Shown piece after piece: positions 44,912 to 53,157 of a stretch of 64,000 bases of DNA (positions are counted from its first letter, which is position 1; every line of letters begins with the position of its first letter). A program made the translations under genes and the position numbers. The notes under the pieces were generated by a model. It saw only the letters and a list, made by a program, of their open reading frames with translations, searched no databases and was not told the origin of the DNA. This stretch comes from Tsukamurella pulmonis (GTDB lineage Bacteria > Actinomycetota > Actinomycetes > Mycobacteriales > Mycobacteriaceae): assembly GCF_900103175.1 (NCBI RefSeq), contig NZ_FNLF01000002.1, forward strand, positions 2,494,136-2,558,135, written 5' to 3'.

Positions 44912-46235
44912 CGTCCGGGGCGTCGGCGAGCAGCTCGAACTCCTCCTCCGGGGCGGGATCCCGGCCGATGAGCACTCCTCCGACGGTCGCGACGGCGGTG
45001 ACCGCGACGTATCCCGCGATGATCACCCACGAATCGGTCCAGCGGAAGAGCACGGTGAAGATGAGCGGCGCCATGCCGCCGCCGACGACACCGGCGAAGG
45101 TGTACGCGAGCGAGCTGCCGGCGTAGCGCAGGCGGGCGGGGAACTGCTCGGTGATGAACGCCGCCTGCGGGCCGTACATCAGCGCGTGCAGCGACATGCC
45201 GACGACCACCCCGAGGGTCAGCAGTACGCGACTTCCGGACTGGATCATCAGGAACAGCACCGGCACCCACGCGGCGGTGAGGACCGCGCCGATGCCGTAG
45301 ACGAGACGCCGATTGAACCGGTCCGTGAGCGAGCCGGCGAGCGGCATGACCACGATCTGCACGGCCGAACCGGTGAGCACCGCGGTCAGGACGTGGCTCG
45401 TGGGGAAGTCGAGCTCCTTGGTCGCGTAGCTGGCCAGGAAGACGGTGAGCAGGGAGTACAGCACGTCGGGGCAGATGCGCGAGAGCGCGGCGGCCAGCAG
45501 GGCGCGCGGATGGCCGCGGAGCACCTCGGAGATCGGGGCCTCGGGTTGCTCGGCACGTTCGGCGATCGCCTGGAAGACGGGCGTCTCCTCGAGCCGGAGC
45601 CGGATGAGGAGCCCGAAGACGACGAGCACCGCGGAGAGCAGGAAGCCGATGCGCCAGCCCCAGTCGCGGAAGGCGTCCTCGGAGAGCAGAGCCGCGACCA
45701 GAGCGAGCACACCGTTGGCGAGCAGGTTGCCGACGGGCACACCGATCTGCGCCGCGGAGGCCCAGAAGCCGCGCTTACGCGGGTCGCCGAACTCACTCGA
45801 GAGCAGTACCGCGCCGCCCCATTCGCCGCCGACACCGACGCCCTGCGCGAAGCGCAGCAGCACCAGGATCGTCGGGGCGATCACGCCGATCGTGCCGTAG
45901 CTCGGGAGCACGCCGATCAGCACCGTTGCGACGCCGATCAGGAGCAGCGTCGCGACCAGGACGTTCTTGCGTCCGATGCGATCGCCGAGACGGCCGAAGA
46001 CGACGCCGCCGATGGGGCGGGCGAAGTAGCCGACCGCGAAGGTCGAGAAGGACAGCAGGAGTCCGATGAACGGGTCCTCGGCGGGGAAGAAGACGTGCGG
46101 GAAGACCAGGGCGGACGCCACGGAGTACAGGGCGAAGTCGTAGTACTCGAGCGAGGTTCCGGTCAGGCTCGCGATGTAGGCCTTGATGGCGCTGGATCGG
46201 CGCGTGGCCGCCCCGTCGGGCGTGGTGGTGGGCAT
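44892..46235 (-). CDS. MHS family MFS transporter
   Basis: 447 aa, 12 helices. Metabolite:H+ symporter signatures: GTSLEYYDFALY in helix 1, RPIGGVVFGRLGDRIGRKNVL loop 2-3, RFAQGVGVGGEWGGAVLL in helix 4 and RLRLEETPVF. It takes up an organic acid or betaine-like solute, probably the substrate feeding the coupled PxpBC protein. ATG 46235 has GAAGAGAG. Divergent GntR gene and paired operators lie upstream. Confidence 0.9.
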   Translation of the reverse strand: MPTTTPDGAATRRSSAIKAYIASLTGTSLEYYDFALYSVASALVFPHVFFPAEDPFIGLLLSFSTFAVGYFARPIGGVVFGRLGDRIGRKNVLVATLLLIGVATVLIGVLPSYGTIGVIAPTILVLLRFAQGVGVGGEWGGAVLLSSEFGDPRKRGFWASAAQIGVPVGNLLANGVLALVAALLSEDAFRDWGWRIGFLLSAVLVVFGLLIRLRLEETPVFQAIAERAEQPEAPISEVLRGHPRALLAAALSRICPDVLYSLLTVFLASYATKELDFPTSHVLTAVLTGSAVQIVVMPLAGSLTDRFNRRLVYGIGAVLTAAWVPVLFLMIQSGSRVLLTLGVVVGMSLHALMYGPQAAFITEQFPARLRYAGSSLAYTFAGVVGGGMAPLIFTVLFRWTDSWVIIAGYVAVTAVATVGGVLIGRDPAPEEEFELLADAPDGVDVPR

Positions 46236-46300
46236 GCGGTCTCTCTTCGCTCGGGTCGTCGCGGCGCGGGAACAGTGGCGTGTGATCCACACCATAAGCA

Positions 46301-46347
46301 ATTGTTGAACAATCTGTCACGCGGAGTGGCCCACTTTGTTCAACAAA
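46301..46347. promoter_or_regulatory. Paired GntR operators between MFS and gntR
   Basis: Two perfect 13-bp palindromes, ATTGTTGAACAAT (46301-46313) and TTTGTTCAACAAA (46335-46347), with the same core TTGTTSAACAA. Their centres are 34 bp apart. One lies near the MFS promoter and the other covers the gntR promoter. Confidence 0.72.
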
Positions 46348-46362
46348 TCGCGCGGAGCTTCG

Positions 46363-46368
46363 TACACT
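46363..46368 (+). promoter_or_regulatory. -10 element of gntR, leaderless
   Basis: TACACT followed by 6 nt and the GTG at 46375. No ribosome site, so the message is probably leaderless. The operator at 46335-46347 would cover its -35 region. Confidence 0.55.
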
Positions 46369-46374
46369 CGCACC

Positions 46375-47037
46375 GTGAGCACGGGACGACAGCGCGGGCA
46401 CGCCGCGAGCGAAGCGACCGGCGATCTGCGTCGCGCGATCGTCGAAGGCGCCCTGCGTCCGGGCGATCCGTTGCGCGAGGAGCGCCTGGCGGCCGAACTC
46501 GGCGTCTCGCGCAACACACTGCGGGAATCGCTGCGCATTCTCGCGCAGGAGGGCCTGATCGTGCACGAGGCGAACCGCGGCGCGCGCGTCACGACGCCCA
46601 CGCGCGCGTCCGTCCGGGACATCTACCTGGTGCGACGCACCGTCGAGCCCCCGTCGTTGCGCAACGCCGCACCCACCCACCCGGCGACGATCCGCATGCG
46701 CGACGCGGTCGCCACCGCACGGGCCGCCGCCGGGGCGGACGACTGGCAACGCGTCGGCACCGCGGACCTCGAGTTCCACCGTGCGATCGTCGGCCTCAGC
46801 GACAGCCCCCGGCTCGACGCCCTCGTCACCTCGATGCTCGCCGAGCTGCGCCTGGCCTTCGGCGCGATCGCGGACCCGGAGGTTCTGCACGCCCCGTTCC
46901 TCGACGACAACGTCGCGATCCTCGACGCCTTCGAGAGCGGCGACGGCGAGGGCGCCGCCGCACTCCTCGAGGAGTACCTGCACCGCTCGGAGGAGACGAT
47001 CTTCGGGGCGCAGCGAGTCTCGAACGTCACACCCTGA
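46375..47037 (+). CDS. GntR/FadR-type (FCD) regulator
   Basis: 220 aa. Winged HTH (GDPLREERLAAELGVSRNTLRESLRILAQEGLI, read in parts) and FCD domain with metal-ligand pattern (TADLEFHRAIVGLSDS). Divergent from the MHS transporter, with two matching palindromes between, so it probably represses itself and the transporter/pxpBC operon until an organic acid binds. Confidence 0.88.
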   Translation: MSTGRQRGHAASEATGDLRRAIVEGALRPGDPLREERLAAELGVSRNTLRESLRILAQEGLIVHEANRGARVTTPTRASVRDIYLVRRTVEPPSLRNAAPTHPATIRMRDAVATARAAAGADDWQRVGTADLEFHRAIVGLSDSPRLDALVTSMLAELRLAFGAIADPEVLHAPFLDDNVAILDAFESGDGEGAAALLEEYLHRSEETIFGAQRVSNVTP

Positions 47038-47065
47038 GACCCCACTCCCGCCGCGGTCGCCGCCG

Positions 47066-47071
47066 TAGAAT
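47066..47071 (+). promoter_or_regulatory. -10 element giving a leaderless transcript
   Basis: TAGAAT followed by exactly 7 nt and the ATG at 47079; no ribosome site is present. Good match to the TANNNT-N7-ATG pattern of leaderless actinobacterial genes. Confidence 0.6.
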
Positions 47072-47078
47072 CAATTCC

Positions 47079-48008
47079 ATGTTCGAAGCAATAATTGCGC
47101 TCGGCATCCGCGCCGGGACGATCGTCCGCGTCTCCCTCCCCGACGGTGCGACCCGGATCCTGCACACGGGGCCCGTCGGCGCGAGCCCCGACGGAGTCGT
47201 CGTCGCGGGCGGAAGGATCCACTGGACCACGATGGGGCGACCCGTCGTGGACCGGGAGCGTCCCGGCGAGGAGGGGCTCGACTACTCGGCCCGCACCGGC
47301 GGCCTGCACTCGATGCTTCCCGACGGCGGGGACGCCCGCGACACGCTGCGGGACGGTGCCATCACCACCGGCAAGCAGCTCACGTCCGACGGTGCGGGGC
47401 GGCTGTTCTGGGGCGATCGCGAGGGCCTGCGCGTCAGCTCGGTCCGCACCGACGGCACCGATCTGCGCGACCACGTCGTCAACGCCCCCGCGCCCGATCG
47501 GCTCGCCGAATGCGTCGGGGTCGCGGTCGATCCCGGGCGCGGCCACCTGTACTGGACCCAGAAGGGGCCGGCGAAGGGTGGTCGCGGCCGGATCCTGCGC
47601 ACCGGTCTCGACCTGCCCGCCGGCGCGACCGCGCAGGACCGCCCCGACATCGAGACGCTGTGGGACGGCCTGCCCGAGCCGATCGACCTCGAGATCGTCG
47701 GGGACACCCTGTACTGGACCGACCGCGGCGCCGACCCCGACGGCAACTCGCTCAACCGCGCCGCGCTCCCCCGGCCCGGCGAGCGCGGCGCGCCGCCGGA
47801 GATCCTCGCCCGCGGCTTCGCCGAGGCGATCGGCTTGGCGGTCGATGCCGCCGCCGACCTCGCCTACGTCTCCGATCTGGGGGGCCGGATCTGGCGCGTG
47901 CCACTCACCGGCGGCGCACCCGATGTCCTCGCGGACCTCGGCACCCCGGTGTCCGGGATCGCCGGCGTCCCCACCATCACCCCCACCGACGAACGGAACC
48001 TCCGATGA
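47079..48008 (+). CDS. YWTD-type beta-propeller protein
   Basis: 309 aa, cytoplasmic (no signal peptide). Repeated YWTD-like blades: IHWTTMG, LFWGDREG, LYWTQKG, LYWTDRG, YVSDLGG, each followed by a basic residue that closes the blade. This resembles LDL-receptor-type or SMP-30-like propellers. Its stop overlaps the start of a hydroxyacyl-CoA dehydrogenase (ATGA), so both probably serve one pathway. Enzymatic role (lactonase or sensor) is not shown. Confidence 0.78.
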   Translation: MFEAIIALGIRAGTIVRVSLPDGATRILHTGPVGASPDGVVVAGGRIHWTTMGRPVVDRERPGEEGLDYSARTGGLHSMLPDGGDARDTLRDGAITTGKQLTSDGAGRLFWGDREGLRVSSVRTDGTDLRDHVVNAPAPDRLAECVGVAVDPGRGHLYWTQKGPAKGGRGRILRTGLDLPAGATAQDRPDIETLWDGLPEPIDLEIVGDTLYWTDRGADPDGNSLNRAALPRPGERGAPPEILARGFAEAIGLAVDAAADLAYVSDLGGRIWRVPLTGGAPDVLADLGTPVSGIAGVPTITPTDERNLR

Positions 48009-48883
48009 CCTACTCCTTCTCCTTCGACGACGTCCGCCACCGCCCCGTCGCCGTGATCGGTGCCGGCACGCTCGGCCGCCGGATCGCGCTCATGTTCGCA
48101 GGCCGCGGCGGCGAGGTCCGCATCCACGACCCGAACGCCGAGCAGGCCTGCGCGGCGGTCGACTACGTGGCGAGCACCCTGCCGGAACTCCTCGCGCGAC
48201 GCGGCTCCGGCGAGGCGGGGCGCGCCGTCGTGGGCGCCGACCTCGGGGCCACCCTCGCCGACGTCTGGCTGGTCGTCGAAGCGGTGCCGGAGCGCCTCGA
48301 CATCAAGATCCCGCTGTGGGGCGAGATCGACGCCGCCGCACCGGCGGACGCGATCTTCACGACGAACTCCTCGTCGTACGCCTCGAGGCTGATGAGCGAG
48401 AACGTCCGCGACAAGAGCCGCCTGTGCAACCTGCACTTCTACATGCCGCCCACCGCGAACGCCGCGGACGTGATGTCGGACGGCGAGACCGCACGGGACG
48501 TGATCGACACCCTGCTGGCCGTGCTCCCCGAGTTCGACGTGCACCCGTTCGAAGCACGCAGGGAGAGCACGGGATTCATCTTCAACCGGGTGTGGGCGGC
48601 CATCAAGCGCGAGTCGCTGGCCGTGGTCGCCGAGGGCGTGGCCCGGCCGGAGGACGTGGACGGGATGTTCCGGCTCAACTGGCACATGCCGGTCGGTCCG
48701 TTCCAGATGATGGACAGCGTCGGACTGGACGTGGTGCTCGACATCGAGGACCACTACGCGGCCGAGAACCCGCATCTGCCGGAGGGTCCGCGACGCGTGC
48801 TGCACGAGTACGTCGACGCCGGCAAGCTCGGCGTCAAGACGGGCGAGGGCTTCTACCGCTATCCGTCGTCGCCGGAGGCCTGA
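48005..48883 (+). CDS. 3-hydroxyacyl-CoA dehydrogenase family protein
   Basis: 292 aa. NAD Rossmann motif GAGTLGRRIA (residues ~19-28), the substrate Ser region (TTNSSSYASRLM), catalytic His region (CNLHFYMPP) and a C-terminal helical domain (FRLNWHMPVGPFQMMDSVGLDVVLDI, read in parts). It oxidises a 3-hydroxyacyl-CoA or a related hydroxy acid, such as a carnitine-type substrate. ATG overlaps the propeller stop. Confidence 0.87.
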   Translation: MTYSFSFDDVRHRPVAVIGAGTLGRRIALMFAGRGGEVRIHDPNAEQACAAVDYVASTLPELLARRGSGEAGRAVVGADLGATLADVWLVVEAVPERLDIKIPLWGEIDAAAPADAIFTTNSSSYASRLMSENVRDKSRLCNLHFYMPPTANAADVMSDGETARDVIDTLLAVLPEFDVHPFEARRESTGFIFNRVWAAIKRESLAVVAEGVARPEDVDGMFRLNWHMPVGPFQMMDSVGLDVVLDIEDHYAAENPHLPEGPRRVLHEYVDAGKLGVKTGEGFYRYPSSPEA

Positions 48884-48939
48884 GGGCCGCGCACGACCTG
48901 TCGGCCGCCGGGAGCTGGCGCGCACGCCGGGACCGGCGG

Positions 48940-49566
48940 TCAGCGCTCGGTGACGAGCTTCGCGCCGAAACCGATGAGCGCGACACCGGCGACGCCGTCG
49001 AGCACGCGCCGGGTCCGCGGAGTGCGCATCCAGCGCGTGACGGTGCCCGCCGCGGCGATGAGGACGCCGCAGTACAGGGCGCTCAACGCGATGTAGACGC
49101 CGCCGAGGGCCAGCGTCGTCCACGTCACCGAGTATCCCGTCGGCACGAACCCCGGGAGCAGACTCACGAACAGCACGCCGATCTTCGGGTTGAGCACGTC
49201 GGTGAGGAAGCCGGCGGTGAATCCGCCGGTCCGCCAGGAGGTCTCCGCCACCGATGGGGGCACGTCGCCCAGCGCCGATCCGCGGACCACGGCGCGCAGC
49301 GATTGGACGCCCATGAAGATCAGGTAGGCCGCGCCGAGGAACTTCAGCGCGGTGTAGCCGTATTCACTCGCCTTGAGCAAGGCCGAGAGCCCGAGGACCG
49401 CCGCGAGCACCCACACCACGAGGCCGCTCAACACGCCCAGGCCGGTCCGCAGGCCGGCGGCCCTTCCGCCCTGGACGACGCCGCGCACCACGACGAGGGT
49501 GTCCGGTCCCGGCAGCACCACGATGAGCGCCGCGGCGGCGGTGAACGAGAGCAGGGCGACGAGCAT
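48940..49566 (-). CDS. LysE/RhtB family amino acid exporter
   Basis: 208 aa, six helices. Opens with the family pattern SFTAAAALIVVLPGPDTLVVVRG and has GFLTDVLNPKIGVLFVSLLPGFVP. It exports amino acids such as threonine, homoserine or leucine; exact cargo unknown. Convergent with the dehydrogenase gene. Confidence 0.9.
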   Translation of the reverse strand: MLVALLSFTAAAALIVVLPGPDTLVVVRGVVQGGRAAGLRTGLGVLSGLVVWVLAAVLGLSALLKASEYGYTALKFLGAAYLIFMGVQSLRAVVRGSALGDVPPSVAETSWRTGGFTAGFLTDVLNPKIGVLFVSLLPGFVPTGYSVTWTTLALGGVYIALSALYCGVLIAAAGTVTRWMRTPRTRRVLDGVAGVALIGFGAKLVTER

Positions 49567-49617
49567 TCGATGATCTAAGCAGGCGCGCCGGGCTACCCGG
49601 AAGTCAGCCGTGCCGGC

Positions 49618-50580
49618 TCACGCCTGCGCCGCCGCCGTCTCGCTCGGCGACTCCCCGAACCGCACCCGGTAGTCGACGGCGAACCGGCCGAGATGGGTCA
49701 GTCCCACGCTCAGCGCGACATCGGTGACCGTGCGCCCCGGATGCATGGCGTCGAGCAGACGGGCCCGGGCCGCGAGCAGCCGCCGTTCCTTGACCACAGC
49801 CGTGGGCGTCGAGTCGAGCTCGGATCGGCACGCCTCGCGCAGGGCCCGGACGCTGACCCGCAGGCGCTCCGCGAGCCAGCCGGGTCCGAGCGGGTCCGCG
49901 AGGTGGTCGTCGACGAGCGTGAGCATGCGTGAGCCGAGGGTGGCCGCACCGTCGGCGGCCGAGGCGAGCGCGGCGCTGTAGTTGTGGGGCTGCACGTCGA
50001 GGAGCTGGTTGACCACACCGCGGGCGAGGTACTCGGAGCAGTCGGCCCCGCCGACGGACGACGCGCCGCGCAGCGCCTCGTCGGCGAGGAACCGCACCAT
50101 CCGCACCCAGGAGGCCACCTCGGGCCGGCGCAGATCCATGCCGACGTCGAATCGCAGGGGTGCGGTGATCTCACGGCCGAGGCGCCGCATCAGCTCCCGG
50201 TCGATGGTGCTGCGCCGCAGCCGCACGCACAGCTGGGGATTGCCGCGCTGCCAGGTCATCACCGTCGGCGACGTCGGCGACAGCACCGTGGCGAGGTGCG
50301 GCGTGGACTGCACGCGCGCGACGCCGTGCTCCACCAGCGCTCGGCCCGCGAGCGGGATCTGTACCAGGTAGAAGGTGGCCAGTGGTCCGGGCCGGATCTG
50401 GACGGGCTCGCCGTAGTCGAGGTGCACCAGGCCCATCGATCCGACGGTGTCGATGCGCAGCCGCATGTCGATGGCGTGGGCGCGTCCCACCGGATCGAGC
50501 CGGTGGTCGCAGAAGAAGTCGGCCACCCGCGCCCGGGCGAGGTCGACGTCCCGCGTCCGCAGCACCGTCGGAGCGGTCAC
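49618..50580 (-). CDS. AraC-type regulator of the catabolic island
   Basis: 320 aa. N-terminal cupin-like AraC-binding domain (VHLDYGEPVQIRPGPLATFYLVQIPL, read in parts) and C-terminal double HTH (LAERLRVSVRALREACRSELDSTPTAVVKERRL; VTDVALSVGLTHLGRFAVDYRVRFGESP, both in parts). The start GTG 50580 has AGGGAGG at 6-nt spacing; GTG 50586 overlaps it. Divergent from the SDR operon, whose promoter holds repeated GGATAGC half-sites, the likely targets. Confidence 0.9.
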   Translation of the reverse strand: MTAPTVLRTRDVDLARARVADFFCDHRLDPVGRAHAIDMRLRIDTVGSMGLVHLDYGEPVQIRPGPLATFYLVQIPLAGRALVEHGVARVQSTPHLATVLSPTSPTVMTWQRGNPQLCVRLRRSTIDRELMRRLGREITAPLRFDVGMDLRRPEVASWVRMVRFLADEALRGASSVGGADCSEYLARGVVNQLLDVQPHNYSAALASAADGAATLGSRMLTLVDDHLADPLGPGWLAERLRVSVRALREACRSELDSTPTAVVKERRLLAARARLLDAMHPGRTVTDVALSVGLTHLGRFAVDYRVRFGESPSETAAAQA

Positions 50581-50655
50581 GGGCACCTCCCTGTGGCGTG
50601 GATCACGTCACCATCATGTGCTGCATTCCTGCCTGTCGTCAAGCAGGCGCAATAC

Positions 50656-50717
50656 CGCGATCTGGATAGCGCCCGCGTCGCAGCGGATAGCAGCGCTATG
50701 ACCTGCGTCACTACCGT
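50656..50717 (+). promoter_or_regulatory. AraC-controlled promoter of the SDR operon
   Basis: Contains CGCGATCTGGATAGCG (50656-50671), the same 16 bases as at 58771-58786. Two GGATAGC half-sites (50664 and 50685) are 21 bp apart, as in AraC/XylS direct repeats. Nineteen nt after the second lies CTACCGTC with -10 TACCGT (50712-50717). Confidence 0.7.
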
Positions 50718-50769
50718 CCGGACCCATCGGCGCCCGAACGGCGCCACGGAACCGACGCGAGGTGGAGGC

Positions 50770-51573
50770 ATGACGGGAAATCTGGACGGGCGTACAGCGA
50801 TCGTGACCGGTGGGGCGACCCTGGTGGGCCACGGCGTGGTCGAGGCGCTGCACGCGGAGGGCGCGACGGTGATCGTCGCGGACGTCGACGCCGACGGCGC
50901 ACGCGCGATCGCCGACCGCCTCGGCGACCGCGTGATCGTGCGGACCACGGACATCACCGACGACGCGCAGGTCGCGGACCTCGTCTCCGCGACCGTGCGG
51001 GACCACGGCGGGCTCGACGTCGTCGTGAACCTCGCGTGCACCTACCTCGACGACGGCGCCGACACCGCCCGCGCCGACTGGTTGACGGCCTTCGACGTCA
51101 ACGTCGCGAGCGCCGTCCGCGTCGCGGCGACGGCGCGACCCGCGCTCGCCGCGAGCGGGCGCGGGGCGATCGTGAACTTCACGTCGATCTCCAGCTCGGT
51201 GGCGCAGACGGGTCGGTGGGTCTACCCCGCGTGCAAGGCGGCGCTGGTGCAGATCACCCGGTCCATGGCGATGGACTACGCGGCCGACCGGATCCGGGTG
51301 AACTCGGTCAGCCCCGGTTGGGTCTGGTCGAAGATCATGGACACCGTCTCCGAGCACGACCGCGCGCACACCGACGCCGTCGCCGCCCCCTTCCACCTGA
51401 CGGGCCGCGTCGCCGACCCGGTGGAGGTCGGCCGCGTGGTCGCCTTCCTGTGCTCCGACGCCGCGTCCGTGGTGACCGGCGCCGACTGGGCCGCCGACGG
51501 CGGCTACTCCGCGATGGGGCCGGAACAGGCCGCCCCCGCGATCCCCCTGTTGGCCCCCGCGGGCACCGAGTAG
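50770..51573 (+). CDS. SDR family oxidoreductase
   Basis: 267 aa Rossmann dehydrogenase. Cofactor motif TGGATLVGHG, NxAC (NLACTYL), catalytic Ser (TSISSS) and YxxxK (Y-PAC-K) are intact. GGAGG precedes the ATG. It starts an operon with a flavin monooxygenase 12 bp downstream and a phytoene-desaturase-like gene. It likely oxidises or reduces an alcohol/ketone intermediate; substrate unknown. Confidence 0.9.
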   Translation: MTGNLDGRTAIVTGGATLVGHGVVEALHAEGATVIVADVDADGARAIADRLGDRVIVRTTDITDDAQVADLVSATVRDHGGLDVVVNLACTYLDDGADTARADWLTAFDVNVASAVRVAATARPALAASGRGAIVNFTSISSSVAQTGRWVYPACKAALVQITRSMAMDYAADRIRVNSVSPGWVWSKIMDTVSEHDRAHTDAVAAPFHLTGRVADPVEVGRVVAFLCSDAASVVTGADWAADGGYSAMGPEQAAPAIPLLAPAGTE

Positions 51574-51585
51574 GAGAACACAGCC

Positions 51586-53157
51586 ATGCGCATCGCCGTG
51601 ATCGGAGCCGGCTTCGCCGGAGTCTCCGCAGCCAAGGTCCTCACCCAGTTCGGCCACGACGTCACCGTCTACGAGAAGGCCCCCGACATCGGCGGCGTCT
51701 GGAGCGCCTCGCGCCGCTACCCGGGCCTGCGGACCCAGAACAACAAGGGCACGTACTGCCTGTCCGACCTCGCGATGCCGCGGCACTACCCGCAGTGGCT
51801 CGAGGGCGCCCAGGTCCAGGAGTACCTCGACGCCTACGTCGACCGGTTCGGACTGCGCGACCGGTTCCGGTTGTCCACCAACGTCATCGCCGCCACGCTG
51901 AACGAACCCGACGGTGCGCCGTCGGGCGACGTCACCGCGGATCCCGCCCTGCGCCCCGTGACCTGGTCGGTGACCGCGGAGGGACCGCAGGGCGTGAGCA
52001 CCGAGGTCTACGACTACCTCGTGGGTGCCAACGGCATCTTCTCGGCCCCCTCGATCCCGGGATGGCCGGGTCGGGAGGCCTTCGAGGCCGCGGGCGGGCG
52101 GGTCTGCGCGCCCGGCGACGTGCATGAACTCGACGAGGTCGCCGGCCGCGACGTGCTCGTCGTCGGCTACGGCAAGTCCGCCTGCGACGTCGCGTCCGCC
52201 ATCGCACCCGTCACCGCCAGCGCGACGGTGATCGCGCGGAAGCTGCTGTGGAAGATGCCGCGTCACCTCGGCGGCGCCGTCAACTACAAGTTCCTCATGC
52301 TCACCCGCCTCGGCGAGGCGCTCTTCGAGTACCAGCGGCTGCGCGGCGTGGAGGCCTTCCTGCACGGCGCCGGCAAGCCGGTGCGCAACAGCATGCTCGC
52401 GAGCCTGCAGGCCGTCGCGACGAAGCAACTGCGGCTCAAGGAGCACGGCCTGGTCCCGGACGGGGACTTCGAGCGCATCGCCCGCAGCACCGTGAGCCTG
52501 GTCAGCGAGGGCTTCTTCGAGGCGGTACAGGACGGCAGCCTCGCGGTGCGCCGCGACACGGAGATCACGGAGCTGCTGGTCGAGGACGGCCGCCCGGCGG
52601 CGCGCCTGTCCGACGGCTCGACGGTGCCGGCCGACGTCGTCATCGCGGCCACCGGATGGCGGCAGGACGTGCCCTTCCTCGACGCCGACGTCCAGGCCCG
52701 GCTGACCGACGCGAACGGCGATTTCGAGCTCTACCGCTTCATCCTCCCGCACGAGGTGCCCGGCCTGGCCTTCGTCGGCTACAACTCGTCCTTCTTCTCG
52801 CCCCTGTCCGCCGAGATGGCGTCGCTGTACGTCGCGCACGTCCTCGACGGCGCGGCGCGGCTCCCGGCCGTGCCAGCGCGGCGCGACCAGGTGTCGGCGC
52901 GGTTGCGGTGGATGCGCGACCGCACCGAGGGCCACCACGCCCGCGGCACCAACCTGATCCCGTTCTCGATGCACAACATCGACGAGATCATCGAGGAGAT
53001 GGGCCTGCGACTGCCGCGGCGCCAGCGGGTGCGCGAGTGGCTGCTGCCGCCGAAGCCCGCGGACTACCGCTGGGTGACGCAGCGCCTGCTCGCCCGTCGT
53101 CCCCGCCCGGCGGCGGACGCGGCACGATCCGGGGCGAGCCCGAGGCGCGTCGCGTGA
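51586..53157 (+). CDS. Flavin-containing monooxygenase family protein
   Basis: 523 aa. FAD GAGFAG (7-12) with GGVW (IGGVWSASRRYPGLRTQ) and NADP GYGKSA (VVGYGKSACDVASA) motifs. The class-B fingerprint is less clear than in the BVMOs at 4195 and 38884, placing it closer to FMO-type N- or S-oxidising or hydroxylating enzymes. Co-transcribed with the SDR; its stop overlaps the next GTG. Confidence 0.87.
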   Translation: MRIAVIGAGFAGVSAAKVLTQFGHDVTVYEKAPDIGGVWSASRRYPGLRTQNNKGTYCLSDLAMPRHYPQWLEGAQVQEYLDAYVDRFGLRDRFRLSTNVIAATLNEPDGAPSGDVTADPALRPVTWSVTAEGPQGVSTEVYDYLVGANGIFSAPSIPGWPGREAFEAAGGRVCAPGDVHELDEVAGRDVLVVGYGKSACDVASAIAPVTASATVIARKLLWKMPRHLGGAVNYKFLMLTRLGEALFEYQRLRGVEAFLHGAGKPVRNSMLASLQAVATKQLRLKEHGLVPDGDFERIARSTVSLVSEGFFEAVQDGSLAVRRDTEITELLVEDGRPAARLSDGSTVPADVVIAATGWRQDVPFLDADVQARLTDANGDFELYRFILPHEVPGLAFVGYNSSFFSPLSAEMASLYVAHVLDGAARLPAVPARRDQVSARLRWMRDRTEGHHARGTNLIPFSMHNIDEIIEEMGLRLPRRQRVREWLLPPKPADYRWVTQRLLARRPRPAADAARSGASPRRVA

